From Arcuatula senhousia (Eukaryota > Mollusca > Bivalvia > Mytilida > Mytilidae): DNA of 64,000 nt. The stretch spans positions 4,092,001 through 4,156,000 of the forward strand of contig OZ020311.1 in the NCBI GenBank assembly GCA_963971305.1, written 5' to 3'. Below are positions 21,290-31,005 of the stretch, piece after piece. Made by a program: the position numbers and the translations under genes. The notes below the pieces were generated by a model that was not told the DNA's origin, ran no database searches, and saw only the letters and a list, made by a program, of their open reading frames with translations. The stretch's first letter is position 1, and each line of letters opens with the position of its first letter.

Positions 21290-22220
21290 TTGTTATGTTC
21301 TATTATAGCAATTGATAAATATATAATAAGGTGTTTCATAAAATGAAGACTGTTATTGAAGTCAACATGAAAATTAAAATCACTCAAACCTTTGCACGTT
21401 TTTGTCGAAAAGAAAAGTATAGCTGATATAGAAAACTCTATAATGAAAGATATGATATATATTTTTTAATATTGCTGTATGGAAGTAGCATACCTACGTA
21501 ACACCAGCATACGGTGCATATATTTCACAACTCATACGAAATGCCATTGCCTATGAATTTTTTTCTGATTTTTTTTATAAACTGATACTGTTGTCTTAAA
21601 AGATTCAAAATTCTTTCAAAGGATATAATTCGTTATTGTTTTACTTTGAGTTTTTTTTTCCTAAAATGAATACCTCACACTCGCTTTTGTGTCTAACCAC
21701 TGTGTTGTAACATTGCTCTTCAAAGAAATAATGGATACCCGAACTACATAACATTTCATAGTATGTTAAAAATATTACAGATTTCTTTATTCTTTGACTA
21801 AGTCAACTACATGTCCCTTCCATATAGATATCAGGGACCATGGCAACAAAGATATCCACAAACTTATGCATGCCCTTGTCCATTTGAATAATATGGAGAT
21901 AGGATCGTCCTAATTAATGACTTCTTTGATGACATGACCTTACTAACTTGGCATGCTATCTTTATAATAACATAATTGCTAAAACTCTAAATAAGCGATT
22001 AATGCTGATCAGCAAAGAAAAAAACTAATTAAAGTCCATAACCTTGTATATTGAATAAGAATTTAAGTGTTTGAAAATTTAAAAACCTTGGATAAAATAT
22101 CACACAAGTATATGATATCCTTGTCCATTCACTGTATTAAACGTCACAAGACATTCAATCAACAATACTATTACCAAATATGTAATTCGGGCTCGCTAGG
22201 AATAACCTCATATTGAAAAA
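21290..22220. other. No gene; Penelope-like scrap at about 21480-21560
   Basis: Near 21500 the codons for TPAYGAYISQLIR are recognisable from the RT C-terminal region. The same scrap recurs near 60330 and 32545. The rest is AT-rich and part of the paralogous block. Confidence 0.45.
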
Positions 22221-22224
22221 AAGA

Positions 22225-22290
22225 ACTATAGCGGTTAAAAAAAACCTTTGATATCAAAGCAGAACAAAGGTTTTTTTAAACCGCTATAGT
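22225..22290. repeat. 26-bp-arm hairpin upstream of LINE ORF1
   Basis: Arms ACTATAGCGGTTAAAA...CCTTTG (22225-22250) and its near-perfect inverse (22265-22290, one mismatch) enclose a 14-base loop. It ends 49 bases before the ORF1 ATG. It could be a structured 5' UTR, a small foldback insertion or a boundary relic. Confidence 0.75.
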
Positions 22291-22339
22291 AAACAAAGTT
22301 AGATCTGATTCTCCACTAAACCTAGACAAAACTCTACCA

Positions 22340-23140
22340 ATGTCTGATCCTACTGTAGCTTCACAAGGTGATACCATTCTCCACCTTTCAGACGTTGTAT
22401 GTTCAGTGCTGAATAACCCACAGTTGGTTAAGGCTATTGTCCCTCAGATAATAGAGAAAGTTGTGGAAAACATCAAACCCCGCATCGAACAAATGGTACT
22501 CGAATCTATGCAGCCTTTTATTGAAACCATTGATAAATCAAAACTTGAAATTGAATCCCAAAATCTAATCATCAAAGAGCAGCGTGAAACCATAGCTAAA
22601 CTTAAAGACACCATAAGCAGTATAGGTAGAAGGGTTGAGGCACAAGAACAATACTCACGTAGAACCAGCCTCCGCTTCAACAATGTACCAGTACCTGTGA
22701 AAGCTAATGGGGAAGTTGTAAAACCTGTAGATACTGACAGCTTAGTTCTTAATATCTGCAACGGCCCACTTGGACTAAGTCTATCTGAGCAAGACCTTGG
22801 TAGGACACATCCCATTGGTGAGGTAAAGCAAGGCAGGATGCCAATCATTGTTAGATTTCTTTCTTACAGACAGCGTCAGTTGGTATTTAATAACAAGAAG
22901 AAACTTAAAGACCACAAAGACAAGATATTTATATCTGAAAACTTGACTCGTTATAGGTATGGTCTACTCAAGCACTTAAATGCACTACGTATAGAGGAAA
23001 AAATTCACTCTTTTTGGACGCATGATGGAAAAATCATCGTAAAAGAAACAGCTGACTCTAGATTCACAGTTGTCAATTGCTATCAGGACATTCGTGATCT
23101 GGGCGGTGAAATCTTGGAAGATGCTTTGGATGATTTCTAA
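22340..23140 (+). CDS. LINE ORF1 protein (coiled coil plus RNA-binding domain)
   Basis: A 266-codon intact frame. Residues about 45-110 are heptad-rich (IEKVVENIKPRIEQMV, LKDTISSIGRRVEAQEQ), consistent with a coiled coil for trimerisation. EQYSRRTSLRFNNVPVP (about 103-119) is the hallmark entry into the L1-ORF1-type RRM. PIIVRFLSYRQRQLVFNNKK and KIFISENLTRYRYGLLK resemble the later RRM and C-terminal domain. The expected role is binding the element's RNA as a chaperone in the retrotransposition particle. It lies 890 bases upstream of the ORF2 ATG on the same strand. It is intact although ORF2 is broken; whether it is expressed cannot be told. Confidence 0.85.
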   Translation: MSDPTVASQGDTILHLSDVVCSVLNNPQLVKAIVPQIIEKVVENIKPRIEQMVLESMQPFIETIDKSKLEIESQNLIIKEQRETIAKLKDTISSIGRRVEAQEQYSRRTSLRFNNVPVPVKANGEVVKPVDTDSLVLNICNGPLGLSLSEQDLGRTHPIGEVKQGRMPIIVRFLSYRQRQLVFNNKKKLKDHKDKIFISENLTRYRYGLLKHLNALRIEEKIHSFWTHDGKIIVKETADSRFTVVNCYQDIRDLGGEILEDALDDF

Positions 23141-24030
23141 CTGAATAGTCTTACACGTGTAATTGTTTATAAACATCTGTATCACGTGCCCCTTTAAATC
23201 ACATGTATTGTTTGCTGTATAGGCAAACTTTCTTTTTTTTTGATTTTTTTTTTCTTACAGTATCGTTTCAGTTACTTAATTATCAACCATGATTTTTGTA
23301 AAGTGTCCATGAAACGAATATGTGTACAGTATTTCCTAATCATTAAGTTGATTCTCGTCACTAGATTAACTAATATTAGTTTGTCACGTTGAAATGTTTT
23401 GTATACATAGTGAAATCCATTTAAACACGTCCAATCTAAAAGTACATTTGAACCTTAAGGTCAACTGAGTTTAAATCATAAGCTAGCGTCATAAATGCAA
23501 ACCTGGTAAAAAAGATTATTTTCAGAAAAAGTATATAGAAATTCTGTATGTTTCAAAATAAGTAATTATTGGTTATTTATACGATATGTAGTATTGTGTT
23601 GTGTTTTGTTGTTGTTATTTAATTTTCTGATTATTTGTTGTATAGATCTTTCAAAGATGTGAATATGCAACTAACCCACATAGAGTAGTAGAAAATGCTG
23701 TCAACTTTACCCCACCAGTACATTCTATTCCACATTTACTTTAACAAGTTAATAGTAATACTACCTCGACAGTTTTGCTTTAAAAAAAATAAAAATCTTA
23801 AAATAGTTTTTAATAAACACGAGAAATTAGTATTAGACTTTAAAATCTTAATTTTTCGCCTTTTTCCAAATCCTAAAAACCTACAAAAATGCAATAGTTA
23901 ACACTTTTGTACATATGTTGTATTTTATATTTGTATTGTGGTTTCTGCTCGAGGTCGACAAACTTGTTTGGATTAAGTGTTTTATATTTTCATGAAAAGT
24001 CCTTTTTTAAATTCAATCTCAGACTGATAT
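23141..24030 (+). other. LINE inter-ORF spacer
   Basis: 890 AT-rich bases between ORF1 and ORF2 with no convincing frame. The spacer is long for a LINE. Either ORF2 starts downstream of an extended linker or the region contains an old insertion; no target duplication was seen. Confidence 0.5.
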
Positions 24031-27000
24031 TTGAAAATGGGTAACGATGCAATAATGCACAGAGTTGCAATAGGACTTTTTTATGGAAAGATAAGTAGAA
24101 TTGTTTTGGGACGAACGATTAGTATAAACTTTAATATTTATGATTTTGTTCTATTACATTTGATATGGATATACAGACTTGTTAAAAAGGAACTTCTGAG
24201 GTTAGAACATTACTTGTCATCTCTAACTCTGTACATGTTATTTATCCTTTTGCTATTAGCTGGGGATATTGAACTTAATCCTGGCCCAGTGGATACACCT
24301 GATAGCTCTGATAACTGTTTAACTCTTTTTCATTGCAATATTCGTAGCTTAAGAAACAAAATCGAATACATCCATAACATTGTTGAAGAATTTGATATCG
24401 TGTTCTTCACTGAAACGCATCTTGATAATTTTGTCTCAAATGAAAACATAAAACTTGTAGGATTTGAAGCCCCAATCCGGAAAGATAGAAATTCTGACGG
24501 AGGTGGTGTCATTATGTACTATAAAAACAATGTCAACGTTAAGCGTCGTTCTGATTTAGAAGAGGCAAACGTAGAATGTATGTGGTTCGAGTTAACGACA
24601 AAAGTACATAAGATACTCGTTAACATTGCATACAGATCCGAACGTTTTGCTCCTGCTAATTTTTGGTCATTATACGAGTCAATGATTAAAAGGGCTCTAG
24701 ATGAAACCAATCACTTAATATGTTTAGGAGATCTTAACAAAAACTTTCAGAATGTTCTTCCTAATTATTTAAGTGACATACTAAACATCAACGGGATTTT
24801 CAATACAATTTCAGAAGCAACCCATTTTGATCAAAGAACAGGTAATCAATCTTTGCTTTACCCGATATTAATTACTGAGTCTATTAATTTTATCGATTCG
24901 GGTACTATACCAATTGATAGAGTTATAAGCGATCATGAAGAGACTTATTTCACTATCAAGAGTGGTTATAACAACTCAAAAAGTTTCAAAAGGAAAGTTT
25001 GGGACTACAAAAGGGGAGATTATAACTTGATGAGAACTAGAGTAAATGATATCAATTGGCATGAAGAACTAAATCATGAAATGGATATCAATGAAACTTG
25101 TGAGAAATTTAGTGAAATATTTTTAGATATAGCATCTTCTTGTATTCCACGAAATGAAGTCACAATTAGAGCCAACGACAAACTTTGGTTTAATTCCACC
25201 CTGCGTAGAGAATAAGAAAAAGGGACCTATTAAGAAAAAAATATCATCAGTGCAAAACTGAAGCTAGTGAAAGTAACTATAAAAAACAAAGAAACCGTGT
25301 TAATAATCTTAAAAAGCAAACTATCAAGAACTTTTATGAGAATATCAATGAAAATTTAAATGATTTAAAACAAACAAACAGTAGAGTTTATTGGAAAACT
25401 ATTAATACATTATTAAAGGGAGAGCAATCCACCAATGAAATCCCCCCACTACAAAATATAGAGAACATTGAGATTTGCTATGAAAGTAAAGAAAAGAGTG
25501 ACATTCTCAATAAATACTTTTGCTCAATAGCTAGTTTAGATGAAGAGAACAAGGTTTTGCCAGATTTTGATGACAGGGGAATTAATTGTATATCTGACAT
25601 TATTGTATCAGTAGAAGAAGTCATTGATATTATTTCAACTTTAGATCCCAATAAAGCTGTAGGACCTGATAAAATCAGCAATCGAATGCTAATAGCTGTT
25701 AAAAATGAAATTGCATTACCCTTAAGTATAATTTTCAACAAATCGTTGAGACAAAGAAAATTTCCAACAAATTGGAAATTAGCTTTTGTTATTCCCTTAT
25801 TCAAAAATGGTGATAAATCATTGCCATCTAACTATAGACCTGTGTCTCTCTTATCTTGTATTAGCAAGATTTTAGAAAAGATTATTTTCAAACATATTTT
25901 TAACCACATGAATGATAATAAGCTATTATACAAATATCAATCTGGTTTTATACCAGAAAGATCAACTTATCATCAGCTTATAGAGATGTATCATTCTATT
26001 TTGTCAACCCTCGACAACAATTTTTTTACAAGTCTAACGTTTGTTGATGTTAGTAAAGCATTCGACAGGGTGTGGATACGAGGGTTGTTACTAAAAATAG
26101 AAAGATATGGAATCAAGGGCGATTAACTTGCTTGGCTTAAAAGCTACTTAAGCAATAGAACTCAGAGAGTGATATTAAAAGATGCTGTTTCTGAATTAGG
26201 TAATCTTAGAGCAGGTGTTCCACAGGGTTCAGTATTAGGTCCTTTACTATTTCTAATTTTTGTAAATGACATTGCTGATGACATGATAGGACTGACAAGA
26301 ATGTTTGCAGATGATACATCTATCGGCCACACTGCTCCTGACGACGAAACACTTAAATATATAATAAACATGGACTTACAAAATATATCTACATGGGCTA
26401 ACACATGGCTAGTTAAATTTAATGCTAGTAAGACTGATATAATGATATTTAACTTGGCAAATTCAAATAACATGCTATTCGATTTTGATGGAGTTGAAAT
26501 AGAATCAGTTAAGATACACAAACATTTAGGTTTGCACTTTAGTAGCGATTGTAAATGGTCAAAACATATTGACTATTTGATAGAACGAGTGTCTAAACAA
26601 GTAAATGTTCTTAGAAAATTAAAATTTACTTTAAAGAAGGAGTATTTATCTAAAATATATTTAACTTTCATTAGACCTGTTCTAGAGTATTCTTCTGAAG
26701 TATGGGATAATTGTGGAATTTTAAACTCGGAAAGGTTAGAAAAATTACAATTAGAAGCAGCACGAATAGTCACAGGACTAACTAGTTATTCGTGTGCCGA
26801 ATCATTATATTTAGAAACTGGGTGGGAAAAATTAAAAGTTAGACGGGAGGTTAAAAAATTGACACTGATGTACAAGATAATGAATGATGAAGCCCCTGAC
26901 TATTTAGTGGACTTAGTTCCCCCTATCGTTGGAGAAACTAGTACTTATAACCTTCGGAATAATCAAAATATTTATCAGCTGCCAACTAGATTATCATTAT

Positions 27001-27467
27001 ATTAACAATCTTTTATTCCATCAACAATTAAACTTTGGAACTCACTTGATATAATTTTGCGAAACGATCCATCTTTAAATTCTTTCAAGTTGCGCCTTAA
27101 ACAAAAACTTTATATAAATGTTAGTCCCCCTTCTTTTTAAACAATTGGGAACAGATATTTAAGTGTTTTACATTCTAGATTAAGAAATAAATGCAGTGGC
27201 TTAAATATGGACTTATATCAATCAAACATAAAACCAACCTCAAATTGTTCGTGTGGATATCATCGTGAAAGTAGAGAACATTTCTTACTTTCTTGTAATA
27301 ACTATATTGATCAAAGAAACACTCTTATGTCTGAACTCAGAAGACAAAACATACCTTTTGAAATCAACACACTTTTATATGGAAACAGCATGTACAGCTT
27401 CGACATGAACACATTCATTTTTCTTCAAGTGCAAAAATATATTAAAGATACTCGTCGTTTCTCCTAA
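24031..27467 (+). pseudogene. LINE ORF2, CR1/Jockey-group endonuclease-reverse transcriptase, inactivated
   Basis: Domains in order: N-terminal hydrophobic region and a 2A motif (24265-24288); APE-type endonuclease (LFHCNIRSLRNKI, DIVFFTETHLD, GGGVIMYYK, ICLGDLNKNF, SDHEETYFTI); reverse transcriptase from about 25600 (NKAVGPDKIS, NYRPVSLLSCISKILEK, TFVDVSKAFDRVW, AGVPQGSVLGPLLFLIFVND, catalytic FADD at about 26307-26318, KHLGLHFSSDCKW); and a C-terminal Cys/His knuckle (CSCGYHRESREHFLLSC) before the stop at 27465-27467. It is broken by a one-base deletion at about 25211 (stop at 25213) and by in-frame stops at 26124, 27003 and 27138. Otherwise the sequence is well preserved, so inactivation is recent. 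Clade placement is from motifs only. Confidence 0.9.
24265..24288 (+). other. 2A (StopGo) ribosome-skipping motif in ORF2
   Basis: Residues 79-86 of ORF2 read DIELNPGP, an exact match to the DxExNPGP consensus. A run of leucines (LLLLAG) precedes it, as in known 2A-like sequences of non-LTR elements. The expected effect is separation between Gly85 and Pro86, freeing a hydrophobic N-terminal peptide from the endonuclease-RT. Activity is inferred from the consensus and not shown by sequence. Confidence 0.8.
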
Positions 27468-27710
27468 TTCACTTATTCACTATATCCTATTTGACAAGGC
27501 GTGGCGATCTCGAGCTGGGAACACTTTTACAGTATAAAACGACATAGTTCAGTGATAATCCTCCTACTTTATAAATTCATCAATGATTTCGCATGCTTTT
27601 GAAACCTAGTATGTACTTAATGACCCTATAATACAGTATTGAGCTGTGTTGCTCCTCCCATCGTATGATTGTATTGTTTGTATTGTTTTATATCCTTTTG
27701 TGTCACTTAA
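27468..27710 (+). other. LINE 3' UTR, proximal part
   Basis: Non-coding sequence following ORF2, interrupted by the retrozyme array. After the array, 28969-29130 may be its continuation, with TTTTTGGACAATAAAATATG providing a poly(A) signal and an A/T-rich end at about 29130. Confidence 0.5.
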
Positions 27711-27806
27711 TAATAATTTGGTTCCCCAGTTTGGTATTTTTTGGTTATACTGTTCTATGCTCTTCATATTCATACAGTGTTTGGCATTTTCAATATTTTT
27801 GGTAGA

Positions 27807-27850
27807 GCGCCTCTGATGAGTCTTGAATAGACGAAACGCGCGTCAGGCGT
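27807..27850 (+). ncRNA. Type I hammerhead ribozyme, array copy 1
   Basis: Stem I GCGCCT/AGGCGT, CTGATGA, stem II GTCT/AGAC and GAAA are all intact. Predicted cleavage is after 27844. Confidence 0.9.
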
Positions 27851-28165
27851 AACAAAATTTATTGTCTGGAACTTTGTTGTCATTTGTATTTCGAACACAC
27901 GTGAAGGTTAGCACTGCTGGTGGAGTTTAAATTCCCCGAGGTTAGCCCGCTCCGGCACCAACACTTTTGAGTTGGAGAATACATCAAAGCTTTAAATTAT
28001 CCGTCTAAATTTCAAATTTGTCTAAACCCTAAGGTTCTTCCTACCCCAGACATAGGTTGAATATCTTAATAATAATTTGGTTCCCCAGTTTGGTATTTTT
28101 TGGTTATACTGTTCTATGCTCTTCATATTCATACAGTGTTTGGCATTTTCAATATTTTTGATAGA

Positions 28166-28209
28166 GCGCCTCTGATGAGTCTTGAATAGACGAAACGCGC
28201 GTCAGGCGT
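28166..28209 (+). ncRNA. Type I hammerhead ribozyme, array copy 2
   Basis: Identical core to copy 1. One change just outside stem I (GATAGA for GGTAGA upstream). Predicted cleavage is after 28203. Confidence 0.9.
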
Positions 28210-28524
28210 AACAAAATTTATTGTCTGGAACTTTGTTGTCATTTGTATTTCGAACACACGTGAAGGTTAGCACTGCTGGTGGAGTTTAAATTCCCCGAGG
28301 TTAGCCCGCTCCGGCACCAACACTTTTGAGTTGGAGAATACATCAAAGCTTTAAATTATCCGTCTAAATTTCAAAATTGTCTAAACCCTAAGGTTCTTCC
28401 TACCCCAGACATAGGTTGAATATCTTAATAATAATTTGGTTCCCCAGTTTGGTATTTTTTGGTTATACTGTTCTATGCTCTTCATATTCATACAGTGTTT
28501 GGCATTTTCAATATTTTTGGTAGA

Positions 28525-28568
28525 GCGCCTCTGATGAGTCTTGAATAGACGAAACGCGCGTCAGGCGT
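28525..28568 (+). ncRNA. Type I hammerhead ribozyme, array copy 3
   Basis: Core and stems are identical to copy 1. Predicted cleavage is after 28562. Confidence 0.9.
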
Positions 28569-28883
28569 AACAAAATTTATTGTCTGGAACTTTGTTGTCA
28601 TTTGTATTTCGAACACACGTGAAGGTTAGCACTGCTGGTGGAGTTTAAATTCCCCGAGGTTAGCCCGCTCCGGCACCAACACTTTTGAGTTGGAGAATAC
28701 ATCAAAGCTTTAAATTATCCGTCTAAATTTCAAAATTGTCTAAACCCTAAGGTTCTTCCTACCCCAGACATAGGTTGAATATCTTAATAATAATTTGGTT
28801 CCCCAGTTTGGTATTTTTTGGTTATACTGTTCTATGCTCTTCATATTCATACAGTGTTTGGCATTTTCAATATTTTTGGTAGA

Positions 28884-28927
28884 GCGCCTCTGATGAGTCT
28901 TGAATAGACGAAACGCGCGTCAGGCGT
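28884..28927 (+). ncRNA. Type I hammerhead ribozyme, array copy 4
   Basis: Core and stems are identical to copy 1. Predicted cleavage is after 28921, 47 bases before the array's 3' end. Confidence 0.9.
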
Positions 28928-29124
28928 AACAAAATTTATTGTCTGGAACTTTGTTGTCATTTGTATTTATTAAGAGTCGTTCAATTTATATAAAATGTAT
29001 GATTGTATATATAATTATGTTCATTATATGTAATATATTGTATGTAACGGAGAAGACATCCTAAGTTGCAAAACTTGTGTCTTATCCTTTTGTCTTGATT
29101 TTTGGACAATAAAATATGTTTAAA

Positions 29125-31005
29125 TTAAATAAGCAGAACAAATGTATATAAAACCCTCTGATCCACCATCAGCGGTTGTCGATCCACTGGTGTGAAAATA
29201 CTAGGTACCAAAGTGGTATGAAAAACCCTCTGATCCGCCATCAGCGGCTGTCGACCCAGTGGTGTGAAAAAACTAGGTACCAAGGCGGTATATACAATCC
29301 TCTGATCCACCATTAGCGGTTGTCGACCAAGTGGTGTGAAAATACAAAGTACCAAGCAGGTATATAAAACCCTTTGATCCACCATCACCGCTTGTCGACC
29401 CAGTGGTGTGAAAATACAAAGTACCAAAGCGGTTTAAAAAAATACTCGGATCCACCATCACCGGTTGTCGACACAGTGGTGTGAAAATACAAAGTACCAA
29501 AGCGGTATATAAAACCCTCTGATCCACCATCAGCGGTTGTCAACCCAGTGGTGTGAAATTACAAAGTACCAAAGCGGTATAAAAAAAACTCGGATCCACT
29601 TTCCGCGGTTGTCGACCCAGTGGTGTGAAATTACAAAGTACCAAAGCGGTATAAAAAAAAACTCGGATCCACCATCAGCGGTTGTCAACACAGTGGTGTG
29701 AAAATACAAAGTACCAAAGCGGTATATAAAACCCTTTGATTTACCATCAGCGGCTGTCGACACAGTGGTGTGAAAATACAGAGTACCAAAGCGGCATATA
29801 CAACCCTTTGATCCACCATCAGTGGTTGTCGACCATGTGGTGTGAAAATACTAGGTTATAAAGCGATATAGGAAAACCTCTGATCCATCATCAGCGGTTG
29901 TCGATCCAGTGGTATGAAAATACAAGATACCAAACCGGTATATAAAAACCCTCTGATCCATATCAGCGGTTGGCGACCCAGTTTTGAGAAAATACAAAGT
30001 ACCTAAGCGGTTTATAAATCCCTCGGATCCACCATCAGCGGTTGTCGACCCAATGGTGAGAAAAAACTAGGTACCAAAGCGGTATGAAAACCCTCTGATC
30101 CACCATCAGCGCTTATCGACCCAGTGGTTTCAAAAAGCAAAGTACCAAAGCTGTATATAAAACCGTCTGATCCACCATCAGCGGTTGGCGACCCAGTGGT
30201 GTGAAAAAACTTGGTACCAAAGCGGTATGAAAACCCTCTGATCCGCCATCAGCGCTTATCGACCCAGTGGTGTGAAAATACAAAGTACTAAAGTGCCATA
30301 TAAAACCCTTTAATCCCCAATCAGCGTCTGTCGACCCAGCGCCGTGAAAATACAAATTACCAAGCAGTATTTAAAACCTTCGGATCAATCATCAGCGGTT
30401 GTCGACCCATTGGTGTGAAAATACAAAGTACCAAAGCGGTATATAAATCCTCGGATCCACCATCAGCAGTTGTCGACCAAGGGGTGTGAAAATACAAAGT
30501 ACCATAGCGGTATGAAAAACCTTCTGATCCAACATCAGCAGTTGTCCAGCCAGTGGTGTGAAAATACAAAGTACCAAAGCGGCATATACAACCCTTTGAT
30601 CCAACATCAGCGGTTGTTGGCCAAGTGATGTGAAAATACAAAGTACCATAGCGGTATGAAAAACCCTCGGATCCAACATCAGCAGTTGTTGGCCAAGTGG
30701 TGTGAAAATACAAAGTACCATAGCGATATGAAAGACCTTCTGATCCAACATCAGCAGTCGTTGGCCAAGTGTTGTGAAAATACAAAGTGCCAAAGCGGTA
30801 TGTAAAACCCTCTGATCCACCTTCAGCGGTTGTCGACCAAGTTGAGTTAAAAATAAAATCCTCGGATCCACCATCAGCGGTATTCCACACAGTGGTGTGA
30901 CTATACAAAGAACCAAAGCGGAATAAAAAACCCTCTGATCCACTTTCAGCGGTTGTCGACCAAGTGGTGTGAAAATACTAGGTACCAAAGCGGTATATAA
31001 AACAG
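29125..31005. repeat. 72-bp minisatellite, about 26 copies
   Basis: The marker GATCC recurs at 29160, 29232, 29304, 29376 and onward with a 72-bp period. The consensus includes CCACCATCAGCGGTTGTCGA, CCCAGTGGTGTGAAAATACA and AAGTACCAAAGCGGTATATA. Copies are diverged by point changes and a few small indels (a short unit near 30850). Because 72 is a multiple of 3, minus-strand frames stay open as 24-residue repeats (frames of 100, 183 and 198 codons). I do not regard these as genes. Confidence 0.9.

Larger units (their letters stand above)
19801..21900 (+). repeat. Non-coding block paralogous to 57.1-60.7 kb
   Basis: Collinear similarity to 57560-60700: for example CTATAGGTACAAAACATG with CTATAGGTACAATACATG, TTATGTCGACTCAACA, and TTCATCTTCACTGTCAATGC in both. 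This copy lacks the three MITEs and the 196-bp internal duplication present in the other, but carries its own retrozyme at 20955-21284. It is either a segmental duplication or a long non-coding part of a repeated element; a weaker third relative lies at 31.8-32.7 kb. Confidence 0.7.
27711..28968 (+). mobile_element. Retrozyme tandem array, 3.5 units of exactly 359 bp
   Basis: The phase marker GGTTCCCCAG falls at 27720, 28079, 28438 and 28797, so the period is 359 in all three intervals. The units are almost identical. Each contains a CTGCTGGTGGAGTTTAAATT segment, GCTCCGGCACCAACACTTTT, CTACCCCAGACATAGGTTG, and one type I hammerhead. Four ribozymes lie in the array, so transcripts would be cut into 359-nt monomers that could be ligated to circles, as established for animal retrozymes. 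The 3' end is at GTTGTCATTTGTATTT; the 5' end begins mid-unit. No open reading frame. Confidence 0.9.

Noticed and set aside
22444..22848. 134-codon minus-strand frame
   Set aside because: Antisense shadow of LINE ORF1; no family resemblance.
24031..25215. Stand-alone endonuclease gene of 394 codons
   Set aside because: The stop at 25213 results from a one-base deletion; RT coding continues in the next frame, so this is the front part of ORF2.
26162..26521. 119-codon minus-strand frame
   Set aside because: Antisense shadow of the LINE reverse transcriptase.
29125..31005. Minus-strand frames of 85-198 codons as a repetitive secreted or membrane protein
   Set aside because: They are produced in several overlapping frames by a 72-bp (24-codon) tandem repeat; overlapping frames open over the same units argue for a period effect, not a gene.
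29125..31005. CTGATGG in each 72-bp unit as part of a hammerhead
   Set aside because: The core needs CTGATGA followed by a stem and GAAA; neither the A nor a paired GAAA box is present.
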